Positions 1 through 8,185 of a DNA stretch of 40,959 nucleotides are shown in pieces. Source of the stretch: Puniceicoccaceae bacterium (GTDB lineage: Bacteria > Verrucomicrobiota > Verrucomicrobiia > Opitutales > Opitutaceae); contig REEB01000155.1 of NCBI GenBank assembly GCA_007695295.1, forward strand, positions 1 to 40,959, written 5' to 3'. How positions within the stretch are numbered: position 1 is the stretch's first letter; the number at the start of each line of letters is the position of its first letter. A program made the translations under genes and the position numbers. The notes below the pieces were generated by a model, which was not told the DNA's origin, ran no database searches, and was given only the letters and a program-made list of their open reading frames with translations.

Positions 1-530
1 TATGGGTTTCTTATCCACGACGGCCCCTTTGTTCCGTTGGCGGTACTCCTGGCTTTTACCGTTACTCAGTTATTTGAAAGTTGCTTTCTTACTCCCAAAT
101 CATCGGACGCAACGTTCTTCATAATCCTCTCGTAATTTTCGTCGGCCTGCTCGCGGTGGCGTTGGTCTGGGGTGTTATTGGGATGATCATTGTCATTCCC
201 GTGCTCTCCATTGCGAAGCAGCTCTTAAAATTGAGTCCCAAGGCCGAGCCTTTTGCTTTTCTGCTCGGACCTTCCCACAGGCCACCCGGGAAAGCAATGA
301 TGAACTCCTCCGATGCTGTTCCAGAGCGCAGGCTTCTTTGCAGGCAGAGTGGCGAGAGTTCTCACTGGTTGCCACCATCCATCCTTCGACCAAGAAGAGC
401 CATGCCTGTGAATTGGGAAGACGGAGTCTTAAAGAGGTCGATCCATATCTTAGCCACCCCAATCGCTGTGCTGACCCCGCGGAATAGCGGACTTTCAACT
501 TCCGGTTTCTTGTCGAACCGCCGGCAATAG
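1..530 (+). pseudogene. AI-2E family transporter, C-terminal remnant with frameshift
   Basis: The segment is the C-terminal part of an AI-2E/PerM-type polytopic membrane protein and is cut by the window edge. Frame 1 reads a transmembrane stretch ending ...QLFESCFLTPK near base 98 and then meets a stop at 130-132. The family continuation (IIGRNVLHNPLVIFVGLL, then a hydrophobic helix and VIPVLSIAKQLL) is in frame 3 from about base 99. One base appears missing in the A-run at 96-98 (CCCAAATC where CCCAAAATC would keep the frame). Family-like sequence ends near base 271 (FAFLLG). The frame then runs on to 530 through low-complexity sequence that I do not recognise, so the normal stop also seems lost. 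A real pseudogene or a base-calling error would both explain this. The family assignment is fairly secure; the pseudogene state is inferred. Confidence 0.65.
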
Positions 531-563
531 TTGCCACGATGACAGAATCCACGCATCGCCGGA

Positions 564-1334
564 TCACGGGTATGGAAAATCCAGACCTTGCGGGAAGACG
601 TCCTCCGGCTCGTAGCCGAGCCACTCACGGGCGGGGGCCAGTTCCAGCACCTCCCCGGTCTTCGGTCGGCTGACCACAAACACGGTTGCACACTCCCCGG
701 GACCGGGCCGATCCGAGAGAACACACCGTTCGAAAAAACGGGCCGCATCGGCGTGGCTGAGGTAAACGTTTTCCCCGCCGACTTCCGCGATCCGGGCCGC
801 CCCCCGGGTACTCCGCGGCAGCCAGCCCACTCGTGCGTTGACCACTGAAATGGCGTGGCAGCGCGCAACCATCGCCCCCATTTCCTCACCCCAGACCTTG
901 GTCAGGGCATAGTGGTTGCGCGGATTCACCCCATCGGCCACCCGGATGGGCGCGTTCTTCTTCCAGCCACCGCCCACCACCTGTAGCGTGCTCGCCAGCA
1001 CCAGCCGCTGGATCCCAAACTCGCGGCACGCTTCGCAGATGTGGAAAAGGCCTTTCACATTCGGCTCCAGCAGCACGTCGAGAAAATCTGCATTGTCGGG
1101 ATAGGCCCCGAGATGAATCACCACCTCCATGCCTTTGACGGCGGCACGGACTTTGTCCCGATCCGCCAGATCGCCTTCCACGCTATCCTCCAAGCCTGGT
1201 GTCGGCCGGCGGGCGAAACCCCTCACGTGATGCCCCGCTTCCACCAGCCGCCGCACCACGGGGGCACCGACCGCTCCGGTGGAGCCGGTGACGAGGATGC
1301 GCCGGCTTTGTTCAGATCCGCTCGTGGCTGTCAT
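564..1334 (-). CDS. NAD(P)-dependent epimerase/dehydratase (extended SDR family)
   Basis: A 256-residue soluble Rossmann-fold enzyme of the extended short-chain dehydrogenase class. The nucleotide-binding glycine motif TGSTGAVG is at residues 16-23, an acidic SVEGDLAD turn near 51-58, the active-site Ser near 115 and the catalytic pair YxxxK as Y142 and K146. The short C-terminal domain and the HLGAYPDN segment resemble uronate dehydrogenase-like SDRs, but the substrate cannot be fixed from sequence. I chose the ATG at 1334 because it lies 11 codons before the first beta strand; the same frame is open upstream to 1529 but that stretch is not family-like. It stands alone, with no operon partner visible on this strand. 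Confidence 0.85.
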   Translation of the reverse strand: MTATSGSEQSRRILVTGSTGAVGAPVVRRLVEAGHHVRGFARRPTPGLEDSVEGDLADRDKVRAAVKGMEVVIHLGAYPDNADFLDVLLEPNVKGLFHICEACREFGIQRLVLASTLQVVGGGWKKNAPIRVADGVNPRNHYALTKVWGEEMGAMVARCHAISVVNARVGWLPRSTRGAARIAEVGGENVYLSHADAARFFERCVLSDRPGPGECATVFVVSRPKTGEVLELAPAREWLGYEPEDVFPQGLDFPYP

Positions 1335-1571
1335 CACTACGCAGTGGCACCCGGTGGTGGAATCAAACGGCGCCAGCGTGAGGCGGGCAACCGTGAACCG
1401 TATTCCCGGCGTTTCCCATCGTTCGTTCTCATGACCGGCAGCAGAAAGCAACGCCCCATGTGGGGGCAAGTCCCGAGTTTGCCCGCCGTCTACACCGGAA
1501 ACGGAGTCCGCCGAAGCAAGCCTGAGCACCAGTGGTTTCGCTTTCTGACGGCGAGGCTACCCCTTTTGGAA

Positions 1572-1611
1572 GGGAAAGACCCCATTGGAGCGCACCGTGG
1601 ATTGGGGTATC
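1572..1611 (+). promoter_or_regulatory. bipartite upstream motif, copy 1
   Basis: GGGAAAGACCCCATT (1572-1586) is followed after exactly 20 bases by GTATC (1607-1611), 8 bases before the ATG of the small membrane peptide. The same pair with the same spacing occurs at 7554-7593 ahead of the response-regulator/lipoprotein genes. It resembles a two-box promoter or operator. If GTATC were a -10 box, the transcript here would be almost leaderless, and the GGGG at 1604-1607 could instead serve as a ribosome binding site. Confidence 0.35.
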
Positions 1612-1619
1612 CTCGTTGC

Positions 1620-1775
1620 ATGAACCTACTGCTATTGATTGTTGTATTGCTCCTGCTCTTCGGTGGTGGAGGCTTTTATCTTGGCGGACCCGCTTTCGGA
1701 GGCGGAGCCCTTGGCCTGATTCTTTTGGTCTGTCTGATCATCTTTTTAATGGGTGGATTCAGTCGCAGGGCCTGA
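1620..1775 (+). CDS. small glycine-rich hydrophobic membrane peptide (DUF3309-like)
   Basis: A 51-residue protein made of two hydrophobic segments (about residues 2-14 and 30-45) separated by a glycine-rich turn (FGGGGFYLGG, then FGGGALG), with a basic SRR tail. Length and pattern match DUF3309-type peptides, which are often found in stress-gene neighbourhoods; no biochemical role is established. The ATG at 1620 gives the whole hydrophobic protein; a much longer frame upstream is antisense to the epimerase and is not coding. The bipartite motif at 1572-1611 lies just upstream. Family assignment is by pattern only. Confidence 0.7.
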   Translation: MNLLLLIVVLLLLFGGGGFYLGGPAFGGGALGLILLVCLIIFLMGGFSRRA

Positions 1776-1954
1776 GGCTCCGGGAACAGAAAAAGCCGAA
1801 ATCTCCCAACCCGGGATGCTGAGGCGGCACATTGATGCCGCTACAGCTCCCGGTGCAACGACTGTCGTCTGGTCTACCGCACACTGCGACCAAGGTAGCG
1901 CTTCCATGGTCTCATCCCATGGGCACTTGCATCGGGCATCACTGCCTTCGAGGG

Positions 1955-2166
1955 CGCCATCCCACTACGGCCAAAAAATTACCATTGTGGAGAAATCACA
2001 CTCCCTGCACCCGTGCCGCGCAGCCCTTGCCATCCAGGCGGGGTCCGCTTTGTCACCTGACCTGAAGCGCTAAGGCGCGGCCACACCGCTCAGCCGGTCG
2101 TCTCCTGGACCCGGCTCTCCACGATGCCCATGCCGACGGCATAGCGGGTGAGGGTGGCGGTGTCGT
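1955..2166. repeat. long direct repeat 1A: duplicated 3' end of the response regulator gene
   Basis: This segment matches 2442-2660 on the other side of the element at 2167-2441. Its right part (2090-2166) repeats the last 77 bases of the LuxR-type regulator gene (2584-2660), including its stop codon, with two mismatches. Its left part (about 1955-2089) matches the region downstream of that gene at roughly three quarters identity. The copy ends exactly where the element begins. The relic lacks the rest of the gene and is not expected to be translated. Confidence 0.8.
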
Positions 2167-2441
2167 CCTGAGTTCAACATTGGGAGACCCCTCTGTCCAA
2201 ACCCGTAATCGTAATCCTAATCCTAATCCTTCTCGTAATCCCATTTCCCGTTCTTCTGCAGGTCCTGCGCCGTACCCCGATGATTCTTCATCGATGCGGC
2301 TGGCAGATTGGCACTCGATCAGTCGATTATGATTACGAGCAGGATTACGATTACGATGGGTCGGGGGACACCCGATCCCGTAAAATCTCCATAGGAAATC
2401 AACGACTTACCCACGCAATGGGAAGTGCTGTTGAACTCAGG
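2167..2441 (+). mobile_element. MITE-like repeat element, copy 1
   Basis: A 275-bp element bounded by a perfect 13-bp terminal inverted repeat, CCTGAGTTCAACA at 2167-2179 and its complement at 2429-2441. Inside are two arms of complementary hexamer repeats, GTAATC-type at about 2203-2241 and GATTAC-type at about 2323-2358, able to form a long imperfect stem around an 80-base core. The core contains TCATCGATGCGGCTGGCAGA. A second copy lies at 10056-10310 in inverted orientation. No transposase is encoded, so mobility would need a factor supplied elsewhere. Confidence 0.7.
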
Positions 2442-2660
2442 AAGCCGCTTACCCACTAAATCCAAAACACCGCCATCGCGGGGAAACCACCGCTGCTCCC
2501 TGCACCCACGCCGCGCAGCCCCGGACTCCAAGCGAGGTCCGCTTCGCTGCCTAACCTGATCAGGCAAGGCGCGGCCCCGCCGCTCAGCCGGTCGTCTCCT
2601 GGACCCGGCTCTCAACGATGCCCATGCCAACGGCATAGCGGGTGAGGGTGGCGGTGTCGT
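2442..2660. repeat. long direct repeat 1B: native 3' end of the response regulator gene
   Basis: This is the partner of 1955-2166. It starts immediately after the right terminal repeat of the element and runs into the coding region of the intact LuxR-type regulator gene up to base 2660, where the similarity to copy A stops. It includes the stop codon region and about 140 bases of downstream sequence, with a perfect palindrome CCTGATCAGG at 2555-2564. Confidence 0.75.
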
Positions 2661-3258
2661 GGATGTTGAGTTTGCGCATGAGGTTGGTGCGGTGTTTTTC
2701 CACCGTCTTGATGCTGATCCCCAGTTCAACGGCGGTTTCTTTATTGGCCTTGCCCTCCGCGATCAACTGCAGCACCTCGGACTCGCGCGGAGTCAGGGCC
2801 GGCCGCTTTTTCGGGTCACCTCCCTCGTGAAGCCCGGAATGGATGTCACGGTAGCGCTGGAGAATGGCCTCGCTGAAAAACCGCCTCCCCTCATGGACCT
2901 CGCGAATGGCGTGGGCGAGGGCGCTGCCGGGTGCATGCTTGAGCACGAAACCCGCCGCTCCCGCTTCGATCGCACCTTCGACATAGGCGTCGTCGCCGTG
3001 CGCCGAAAGCATAAGCACGCGGCAATCCCGGTGCGCTTTGTGGAGTTGCCGGCAGGCATCGATGCCGTTGAGCAGAGGCAAGGCGATGTCCATGACAACC
3101 ACATCCGGGCGTAGTTCGGCAACCTTTTTAATGGCCTCCCGTCCGTTGGTGACTTCGCCGACGACCGTAAAATCGCCTTCGCCTTCAAGCAGAGTGCGGA
3201 TCCCCTCGCGCACGATGAGGTGATCTTCAGCCAGAATGATAGATATGGGGGATTTCAT
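2584..3258 (-). CDS. NarL/FixJ-type response regulator with LuxR HTH
   Basis: A 224-residue two-component regulator. The receiver domain spans residues 4-120 with the acidic pair E11/D12, the phospho-acceptor D57 in VVVMDIALP, the conserved Ser in MLSAHGD and Lys in GFVLKHA. A LuxR-type helix-turn-helix follows at about 150-215 (LTPRESEVLQLIAEG, then TVEKHRTNLMRKL). Phosphorylation by the kinase encoded just upstream, whose stop overlaps this start by 4 bp, should control DNA binding. It is the last gene of a three-gene signalling operon. Its 3' end is duplicated at 2090-2166 on the far side of a repeat element, but this copy is intact. Confidence 0.93.
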   Translation of the reverse strand: MKSPISIILAEDHLIVREGIRTLLEGEGDFTVVGEVTNGREAIKKVAELRPDVVVMDIALPLLNGIDACRQLHKAHRDCRVLMLSAHGDDAYVEGAIEAGAAGFVLKHAPGSALAHAIREVHEGRRFFSEAILQRYRDIHSGLHEGGDPKKRPALTPRESEVLQLIAEGKANKETAVELGISIKTVEKHRTNLMRKLNIHDTATLTRYAVGMGIVESRVQETTG

Positions 3259-4667
3259 GAGTTGATCGTGGGATCAGGGGTGGCGGTGGCGGTGGCGGCC
3301 GGACCCGTTCTGAAGCGGGGGACCGTCACTCGAATAGTGGTTCCTTTGCTGCGGGAGGAGGTGATCGAGAATTTACCGCCCACCATTTCCACGCGCTCCC
3401 GCATCCCAATCAGGCCCAGCCGTTTGACGTTCTTTCCATGGAGCGTCTTTTTCACATCAAACGATTTGCCGTCATCGCTGATTTCCAGGTGGATGCGCCG
3501 CTGCGTTTGCCGGAGACCCACCTCCACCCGCGTGGCCTTGGCGTGTTGCGCAACATTCGTCAAGGCGGCCTGAGCCACGCGATAGAGTACCACGGAGCGG
3601 TTGTCGCCGAGGGTATACATCTCGCGGGGCGCCGCCAGACTGACCGGAATCTCTGTCCGTTTCGTGAATTCCTTGATATAACTCCGGAGGGCCTGAACCA
3701 AGCCAAGGTCGTCCAGTTGGGTCGGCCGGAGCCCCATGGCAAATCGGTGCACACTATCAACCGACTGTTCCACCAGCTTTTGGGTTTTAATAATCTTCCC
3801 GGAGATGTCCATTGCGTCCGAAGCAGCCCCCCGGGCAAGGTCGGCCAGGTGAACATTGATCGCCACAAGGGTCTGCGCGATTTCATCGTGCAAATCATGG
3901 CTGATGCGTTTGCGCTCCTCCTCCTGCACATGCAGGACTTGGTGAGAGAGAAGCCGCAGTTCTTCCTCCATCAGCTTGGCTTGCTGCAGCAAACGACCTT
4001 GGCTTCGCCGGCTTTCCCGGAGTGATGCTTCGACCGCCTTGCGCCTAGAAATCTCACTCTCGAGCGCGGTGTTCATGGCCTCCAGCGCTTCCACCCGAAG
4101 CCGCGCCTCCTCCACGTGTTTTTGCGCCGTAATGTCAGAGACTGCGAGGCGACACAGCCGCCGGCCGTCCTGCGGAGACACGGTCAGCGCTGCCTGCAGA
4201 TCGACCCAGGCCGGTTCTTTCCCTTCGAGGTCAAGAGCCAGCTCGCAGACCTGCTTCTCCAAGCCCCCGAAGACATTGCGCAAAAACCCTTCCAAGGCTT
4301 CCCGGTCCCCCTTGGCGACAAATCCCGAAAAGCGCCGGCGTAGCAGTTTGGAGCGCTCGACCCCGAGCATGGCCGCTCCCGGCAGGTTCACCTCCAGAAT
4401 CCGGCCCCCTTCGTCCAGTGAGAAATAGCCCACCGGTGCGAAGTCATAGAGGTCGGTGTATTTCTCCACCAAGGCTTCGAGGTTGGCGCGGGCGGCGCGC
4501 AGCTCCTCGTTTTGCATCTCCAACTGAATCTGATGGACTTGGAGTTCATGCAGGATCCTGCGCGGATCGAGTTCCGGTGATGCCGGTGCCTCCGCCCGCA
4601 ACTGGTCTTCAGCCCGGCAGCGCAACGCGGCGGCATCCTCGTGAGGGCGGGCGGGCTTAGGTGCCAT
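3255..4667 (-). CDS. PAS-domain sensor histidine kinase (HisKA_3 type)
   Basis: A 470-residue cytoplasmic kinase with no transmembrane segment. A coiled coil (about 40-70) leads into a PAS domain (about 70-185, DFAPVGYFSLDEGGRILEVN), then a second coiled coil (185-245). The HisKA_3 dimerisation domain carries the phospho-acceptor in RKRISHDLHDEIAQ, most likely H260. The HATPase domain at about 350-455 has the N box (ALTNVAQHAKA) and a glycine box (GLIGMRERV). Such kinases pair with NarL-type regulators, and the next gene is one, overlapping by 4 bp. The start overlaps the end of the CheB-CheR fusion gene by 11 bp, which supports translational coupling. The short basic N-terminus and Ala/Thr-rich C-terminal tail look unstructured. 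Confidence 0.92.
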   Translation of the reverse strand: MAPKPARPHEDAAALRCRAEDQLRAEAPASPELDPRRILHELQVHQIQLEMQNEELRAARANLEALVEKYTDLYDFAPVGYFSLDEGGRILEVNLPGAAMLGVERSKLLRRRFSGFVAKGDREALEGFLRNVFGGLEKQVCELALDLEGKEPAWVDLQAALTVSPQDGRRLCRLAVSDITAQKHVEEARLRVEALEAMNTALESEISRRKAVEASLRESRRSQGRLLQQAKLMEEELRLLSHQVLHVQEEERKRISHDLHDEIAQTLVAINVHLADLARGAASDAMDISGKIIKTQKLVEQSVDSVHRFAMGLRPTQLDDLGLVQALRSYIKEFTKRTEIPVSLAAPREMYTLGDNRSVVLYRVAQAALTNVAQHAKATRVEVGLRQTQRRIHLEISDDGKSFDVKKTLHGKNVKRLGLIGMRERVEMVGGKFSITSSRSKGTTIRVTVPRFRTGPAATATATPDPTINS

Positions 4668-7317
4668 CGGAATCCCCCTTCGTTTTCAGTTCGCGGGAGA
4701 CCCGGGCCTCCAGATCGGCGTGTTGATCGCGCAACCGACCCTCCAACTGCTTGGCCGCCGTGATATCCGAAAAAGTAATGACCACGCCGTCGATCCGGTT
4801 GTCCAAGGTCCGGTAAGGCATAATGCGCACCGTGAACCATGAGCCATCCTCGGTGCTGACGGCTTTCTCCGATGCGAGCAGGCTCCGCAAAACCCCCCGC
4901 GCATCCTCCTCCAACTCGGGATAACAGAGGCGCGAGGCCAAGTCGGTGATGGGGCGCCCGAGGTCGCCCTTGATCAGCTTGAAGATGGAAGTCGCCCGTT
5001 CCGTGAACCGCCGCACCTTGAGGTCATCATCCAGAAAGAGAGTGGCGATGTCGGTGCTGTCGAGGAGGTTCTTCATGTCGTTGCTTGCGCGGGACAACTC
5101 CTCGACCTTGGCCTGCAGCTCGGCGTTGACCGTCTGCAGCTCCTCGTTCAGCGACTGCATCTCCTCCTTCGAAGTCATCAACTCCTCATTGGCAGATTGG
5201 ACTTCCTCATTGGTGGACTGCAGCTCTTCGTTGGCCGAGAGAAGTTCCTCCTGTGCGGTTTGCATGCTCTCGCGGGTATGGCGCGCGTCTTCCCGCGCTT
5301 CGTGCAACTCGCGCCGGAGTTCCTCCAATTGTGGTTGCGTGGCCGATGCCGCGGCGGAACGCCCGCGGCGTTTCTCTTCCGCGGGAAGCGCCACTTCGTG
5401 AAAGGCGATCATGATCAAGCCCTCCAACTCGCCGGCCTCGGTGATGCGCTCGACCCCGACATCCACCGCCCGGCCCTCGCCGATCCCCTCGGGCCGCAGT
5501 CCCCGGACCAAAATGCGCTCCTCCTTCCGCAAAGCCTTCTGAAAAGCGCCCAGGAGTTCGTTGCGCAAGCCGTCGCGCACCATGGCAAAGAGGTTCCAAT
5601 TCGCCTTGCCCGCCGCCGGCTCCAGAAATTTGCCCGTGCGCCCGTTGATGTAAAGAATGTCGCCCTTGTCATTGGCGAGGACCGAAGGGGGGGCATAGGA
5701 CCGCAGGACAAATGCCTCCGCCAGCGACTGCAGGTTCTCGCCCGGCTTCGGGTTTCGCAAGGCATGGACCCGATCCGGCACCCGCTTGCCGAAGGTCGCC
5801 GGAAACTCCGGCGGATGGTACCGGGCCTTGGGTTCGAGACACTGGTACAGGCGCAGCTTGGCGTCAATGGGCGCAAACAGGGAGGGGAACTCGCCCACCG
5901 TCTCCGCGCTGCCAAGAAAAAGGATCCCGCCCGGATTCAAGCTGTAGTGAAAGAGCGGGATCAACTTCCGCTGGATTTCCGGGTCGAGGTAGATGAGGAG
6001 ATTGCGGCAACTGAGGATATCCAACTTGGTGAAGGGCGGATCCGAAATGAGATTCTGGGTCGCGAAGATGACCATCTCCCGGATCTCGCCGCGGATCCGG
6101 TAGCCGCGCTCTTCCTTCATAAAAAAACGATTGAGGTGGTTCGCCGGAACATCGGCGGCGATATTTTCCGGGTAGTGGCCGGTTCTCGCCCGGTCGACGG
6201 CGTCGCCATCGAGATCGGTGGCAAAAACCTGCATGGGGCAATGCCCCGCGGACGGGTGTGCGCCGGCGGCCGTCTTCATCACCATGGCCAGGGAGAAGGC
6301 CTCCTCTCCGGTCGAGCAACCCGGCACCCACGCCCGCAGGGGACTCCCCGGCGCATGGTCCGCCAGGAGCTTGGGAAGGATGCCCTCCCGGAGCCGGTCC
6401 CAAGCGGGACGATCGCGAAAAAAGCTCGTCACTCCAATCAGCAATTCCTTGAAGAGCAGATCCAGCTCCTGGGAATTGTCGCGCAGGTAGCGGATGTAGA
6501 GCTCGATCCGATCGATCTGGTGGATGCCCATGCGGCGCCCGATCCGCCGGTACAGGGTGTTGCACTTGTAGTGTGAAAAATCGTGCCTGGAATGCTCGCG
6601 CAGCAAGATCACGGCCTTCTCCAACGCGCTCCGCGAACTCTCCTGCAACTCCTCCGCACTCTCCCGGCCAGGCGGCACCCGGTCCAGCCAGGCAAGGATC
6701 CTTGCCGGAAGTTCCCCCGCCGGAGCGACGATATCGGCCAAGCCGGCCTCGATCGCGCTGCCCGGCATGCTGTCGCATTTGGCCGTTGAGGGCTCCTGCA
6801 CCAGAACCAGCCCGCCCTGCTCCTTGATCGCCCGCAGCCCCAGCGTGCCGTCGGATCCCATCCCCGAAAGAATCACCCCGATGCTCCGCTCCCGTTGGTC
6901 CAAGGCAAGCGAGCTCAGGAAATAATCAATCGGCAGGCGCTGGCCGCGCGGCGCTTTGGGCTCCAGCAGATGCAAAACCCCGTGCAGCAACGACATGTCC
7001 TTGTTCGGCGGAATCACGTAGACGTGGTCCTTCTTCACCGGGGTGCGGTCTTCCACTTGGACAACGGGCAGAGCGGTGCCGCGCTGCAGCAACTCCGGCA
7101 TCATGCCCTCGCGGGTCGGGTCGAGGTGTTGGATGACCACATAGGCGATGCCGCCGTCCGCGGGTGCGGTGGCAAAAAACTGCTCCAGCGCCTCCAACCC
7201 CCCCGCGGAGGCACCAATGCCCACCATGGGGAAAGCATCTTCCCCCGGGTTCCGCACTTGCTCCTGCCCCGCCTCACGATCGTTTCCCTTCGGATCCCCG
7301 TTTGTTTCCACATTCAT
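4657..7317 (-). CDS. CheB-CheR-PAS fusion signalling protein
   Basis: An 886-residue protein. Residues 28-210 form a CheB methylesterase domain with catalytic S37 (GASAGG), H64 (VIQHLDP) and D156 (GMGSDG), but no receiver domain precedes it. Residues 228-500 form a CheR methyltransferase with SAM motif VPGCSTGEEA (331-340), FATDLD and the CRNLLIYLD segment. A PAS-like region (about 535-640), a coiled coil with repeated EEL/QS(T/A)NEE units (about 670-755) and a second PAS domain (about 755-865) follow. In this family the PAS parts probably sense a cytosolic signal. No chemoreceptor gene lies in the window, so the methylation target is unknown. It is the first gene of the operon with the PAS kinase and the LuxR-type regulator. 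Confidence 0.93.
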   Translation of the reverse strand: MNVETNGDPKGNDREAGQEQVRNPGEDAFPMVGIGASAGGLEALEQFFATAPADGGIAYVVIQHLDPTREGMMPELLQRGTALPVVQVEDRTPVKKDHVYVIPPNKDMSLLHGVLHLLEPKAPRGQRLPIDYFLSSLALDQRERSIGVILSGMGSDGTLGLRAIKEQGGLVLVQEPSTAKCDSMPGSAIEAGLADIVAPAGELPARILAWLDRVPPGRESAEELQESSRSALEKAVILLREHSRHDFSHYKCNTLYRRIGRRMGIHQIDRIELYIRYLRDNSQELDLLFKELLIGVTSFFRDRPAWDRLREGILPKLLADHAPGSPLRAWVPGCSTGEEAFSLAMVMKTAAGAHPSAGHCPMQVFATDLDGDAVDRARTGHYPENIAADVPANHLNRFFMKEERGYRIRGEIREMVIFATQNLISDPPFTKLDILSCRNLLIYLDPEIQRKLIPLFHYSLNPGGILFLGSAETVGEFPSLFAPIDAKLRLYQCLEPKARYHPPEFPATFGKRVPDRVHALRNPKPGENLQSLAEAFVLRSYAPPSVLANDKGDILYINGRTGKFLEPAAGKANWNLFAMVRDGLRNELLGAFQKALRKEERILVRGLRPEGIGEGRAVDVGVERITEAGELEGLIMIAFHEVALPAEEKRRGRSAAASATQPQLEELRRELHEAREDARHTRESMQTAQEELLSANEELQSTNEEVQSANEELMTSKEEMQSLNEELQTVNAELQAKVEELSRASNDMKNLLDSTDIATLFLDDDLKVRRFTERATSIFKLIKGDLGRPITDLASRLCYPELEEDARGVLRSLLASEKAVSTEDGSWFTVRIMPYRTLDNRIDGVVITFSDITAAKQLEGRLRDQHADLEARVSRELKTKGDSDGT

Positions 7318-7672
7318 GCAGCACTTTGATTCAACTCATGCGTTCAGCTCGGGCCACGCGTTTAGAACCGGCAAACCATACGATTGGGCCGGCGAAATTT
7401 CACGATAGCTCGGGCCAATCGCCCCCTGCAAGCGAATATGGGTGGGGTGATGACCCACCCTGCCATCGGACAGTCCGCCACTCCCGGTGGTGTCACCCAA
7501 AAGTAGTCAACCACCCGTGCTGCGTGGTTTCGTTTGTGAAAAAATGCGGTGTAGGGGAAGACCCCATTTAAAAACCAGTGCTGGGTTCGTATCATTACCG
7601 GCGTGAACGGCTTTCTCCATTCAATCGAACAATTTGTTTCAGTGCCTCAGTGACACAGACCACACAGCCGCC
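7318..7672. other. divergent intergenic region
   Basis: These 355 bases separate the start of the CheB-CheR operon (leftward) from the response regulator (rightward) and must hold both promoters. Visible items are a perfect hairpin GGGTGGG/CCCACCC at 7440-7460 without a T-run and the bipartite motif at 7554-7593. I see no convincing sigma-70 hexamer pair and no coding frame that resembles a protein. Confidence 0.5.
7554..7593 (+). promoter_or_regulatory. bipartite upstream motif, copy 2
   Basis: GGGGAAGACCCCATT (7554-7568), a 20-base spacer and GTATC (7589-7593) repeat the arrangement found at 1572-1611, with 14 of 15 bases of the first box shared. It lies 79 bases upstream of the regulator ATG at 7673, a normal distance for a promoter. 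A promoter for an alternative sigma factor is a reasonable guess. Confidence 0.4.
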
Positions 7673-8185
7673 ATGAACCTACGCCAATCGGTCCCATCTC
7701 CCCCCGGTTCCTACTTTCCGCTCGCAACCAAGAATGCCTTCCCCACCCCGATCTTCGCCGACCGGTGCCCCATACTCGTTGTCGCCGAAGACAATGAAAT
7801 CACACGCGAGCTAATTGCCTTGGGACTGGCTGCGGAGGGATGCATTGTCCGTTGTGCAGAAGACGGCGAAGAGGGATGGCAAAGCCTTTGTGCCGAACCC
7901 TTCGATTTGCTCATCACCGACCTCGAAATGCCCAAGCTCAGCGGGCTCGATTTGGTGCGCCGCATCCGTGCGCAGTCCCTTCGCCAGCCCATCATTCTCA
8001 TGTCGGGGAATTTGCCGGAGCTCACCCCCGAATTGGAGGCATTGCTCACTCCGGGTGCCGCCCTTGCCAAGCCCATTCCCCTCCAGAACCTTCTTTCCAC
8101 GATCACGGCCCTGCTCGAATCCGCCCGCAGTGGTGAAACACCCCATAGTCTGGAGGGGGCCGGCAACGGTAGCGTACATCCATGA
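7673..8185 (+). CDS. single-domain (CheY-like) response regulator
   Basis: A 170-residue protein with one receiver domain at about 33-148: acidic pair E39/D40, phospho-acceptor D83 in LLITDLEMP, conserved Ser in ILMSGN and K133 in ALAKPI. No output domain follows; the C-terminus is a short polar tail. The first 30 residues are Pro/Ser-rich and may be non-structural, so translation could also begin further in. A TTG 13 codons upstream (7634) is an alternative, but the ATG is preferred. It probably works by phospho-dependent protein contact, possibly with the kinase encoded on the opposite strand. The stop overlaps the lipoprotein ATG by 4 bp. Confidence 0.85.
   Translation: MNLRQSVPSPPGSYFPLATKNAFPTPIFADRCPILVVAEDNEITRELIALGLAAEGCIVRCAEDGEEGWQSLCAEPFDLLITDLEMPKLSGLDLVRRIRAQSLRQPIILMSGNLPELTPELEALLTPGAALAKPIPLQNLLSTITALLESARSGETPHSLEGAGNGSVHP

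Noticed and set aside
7440-7460. GGGTGGG/CCCACCC hairpin as a terminator
   Set aside because: No T-run follows in either direction and it lies between divergent genes, where a terminator is not expected.
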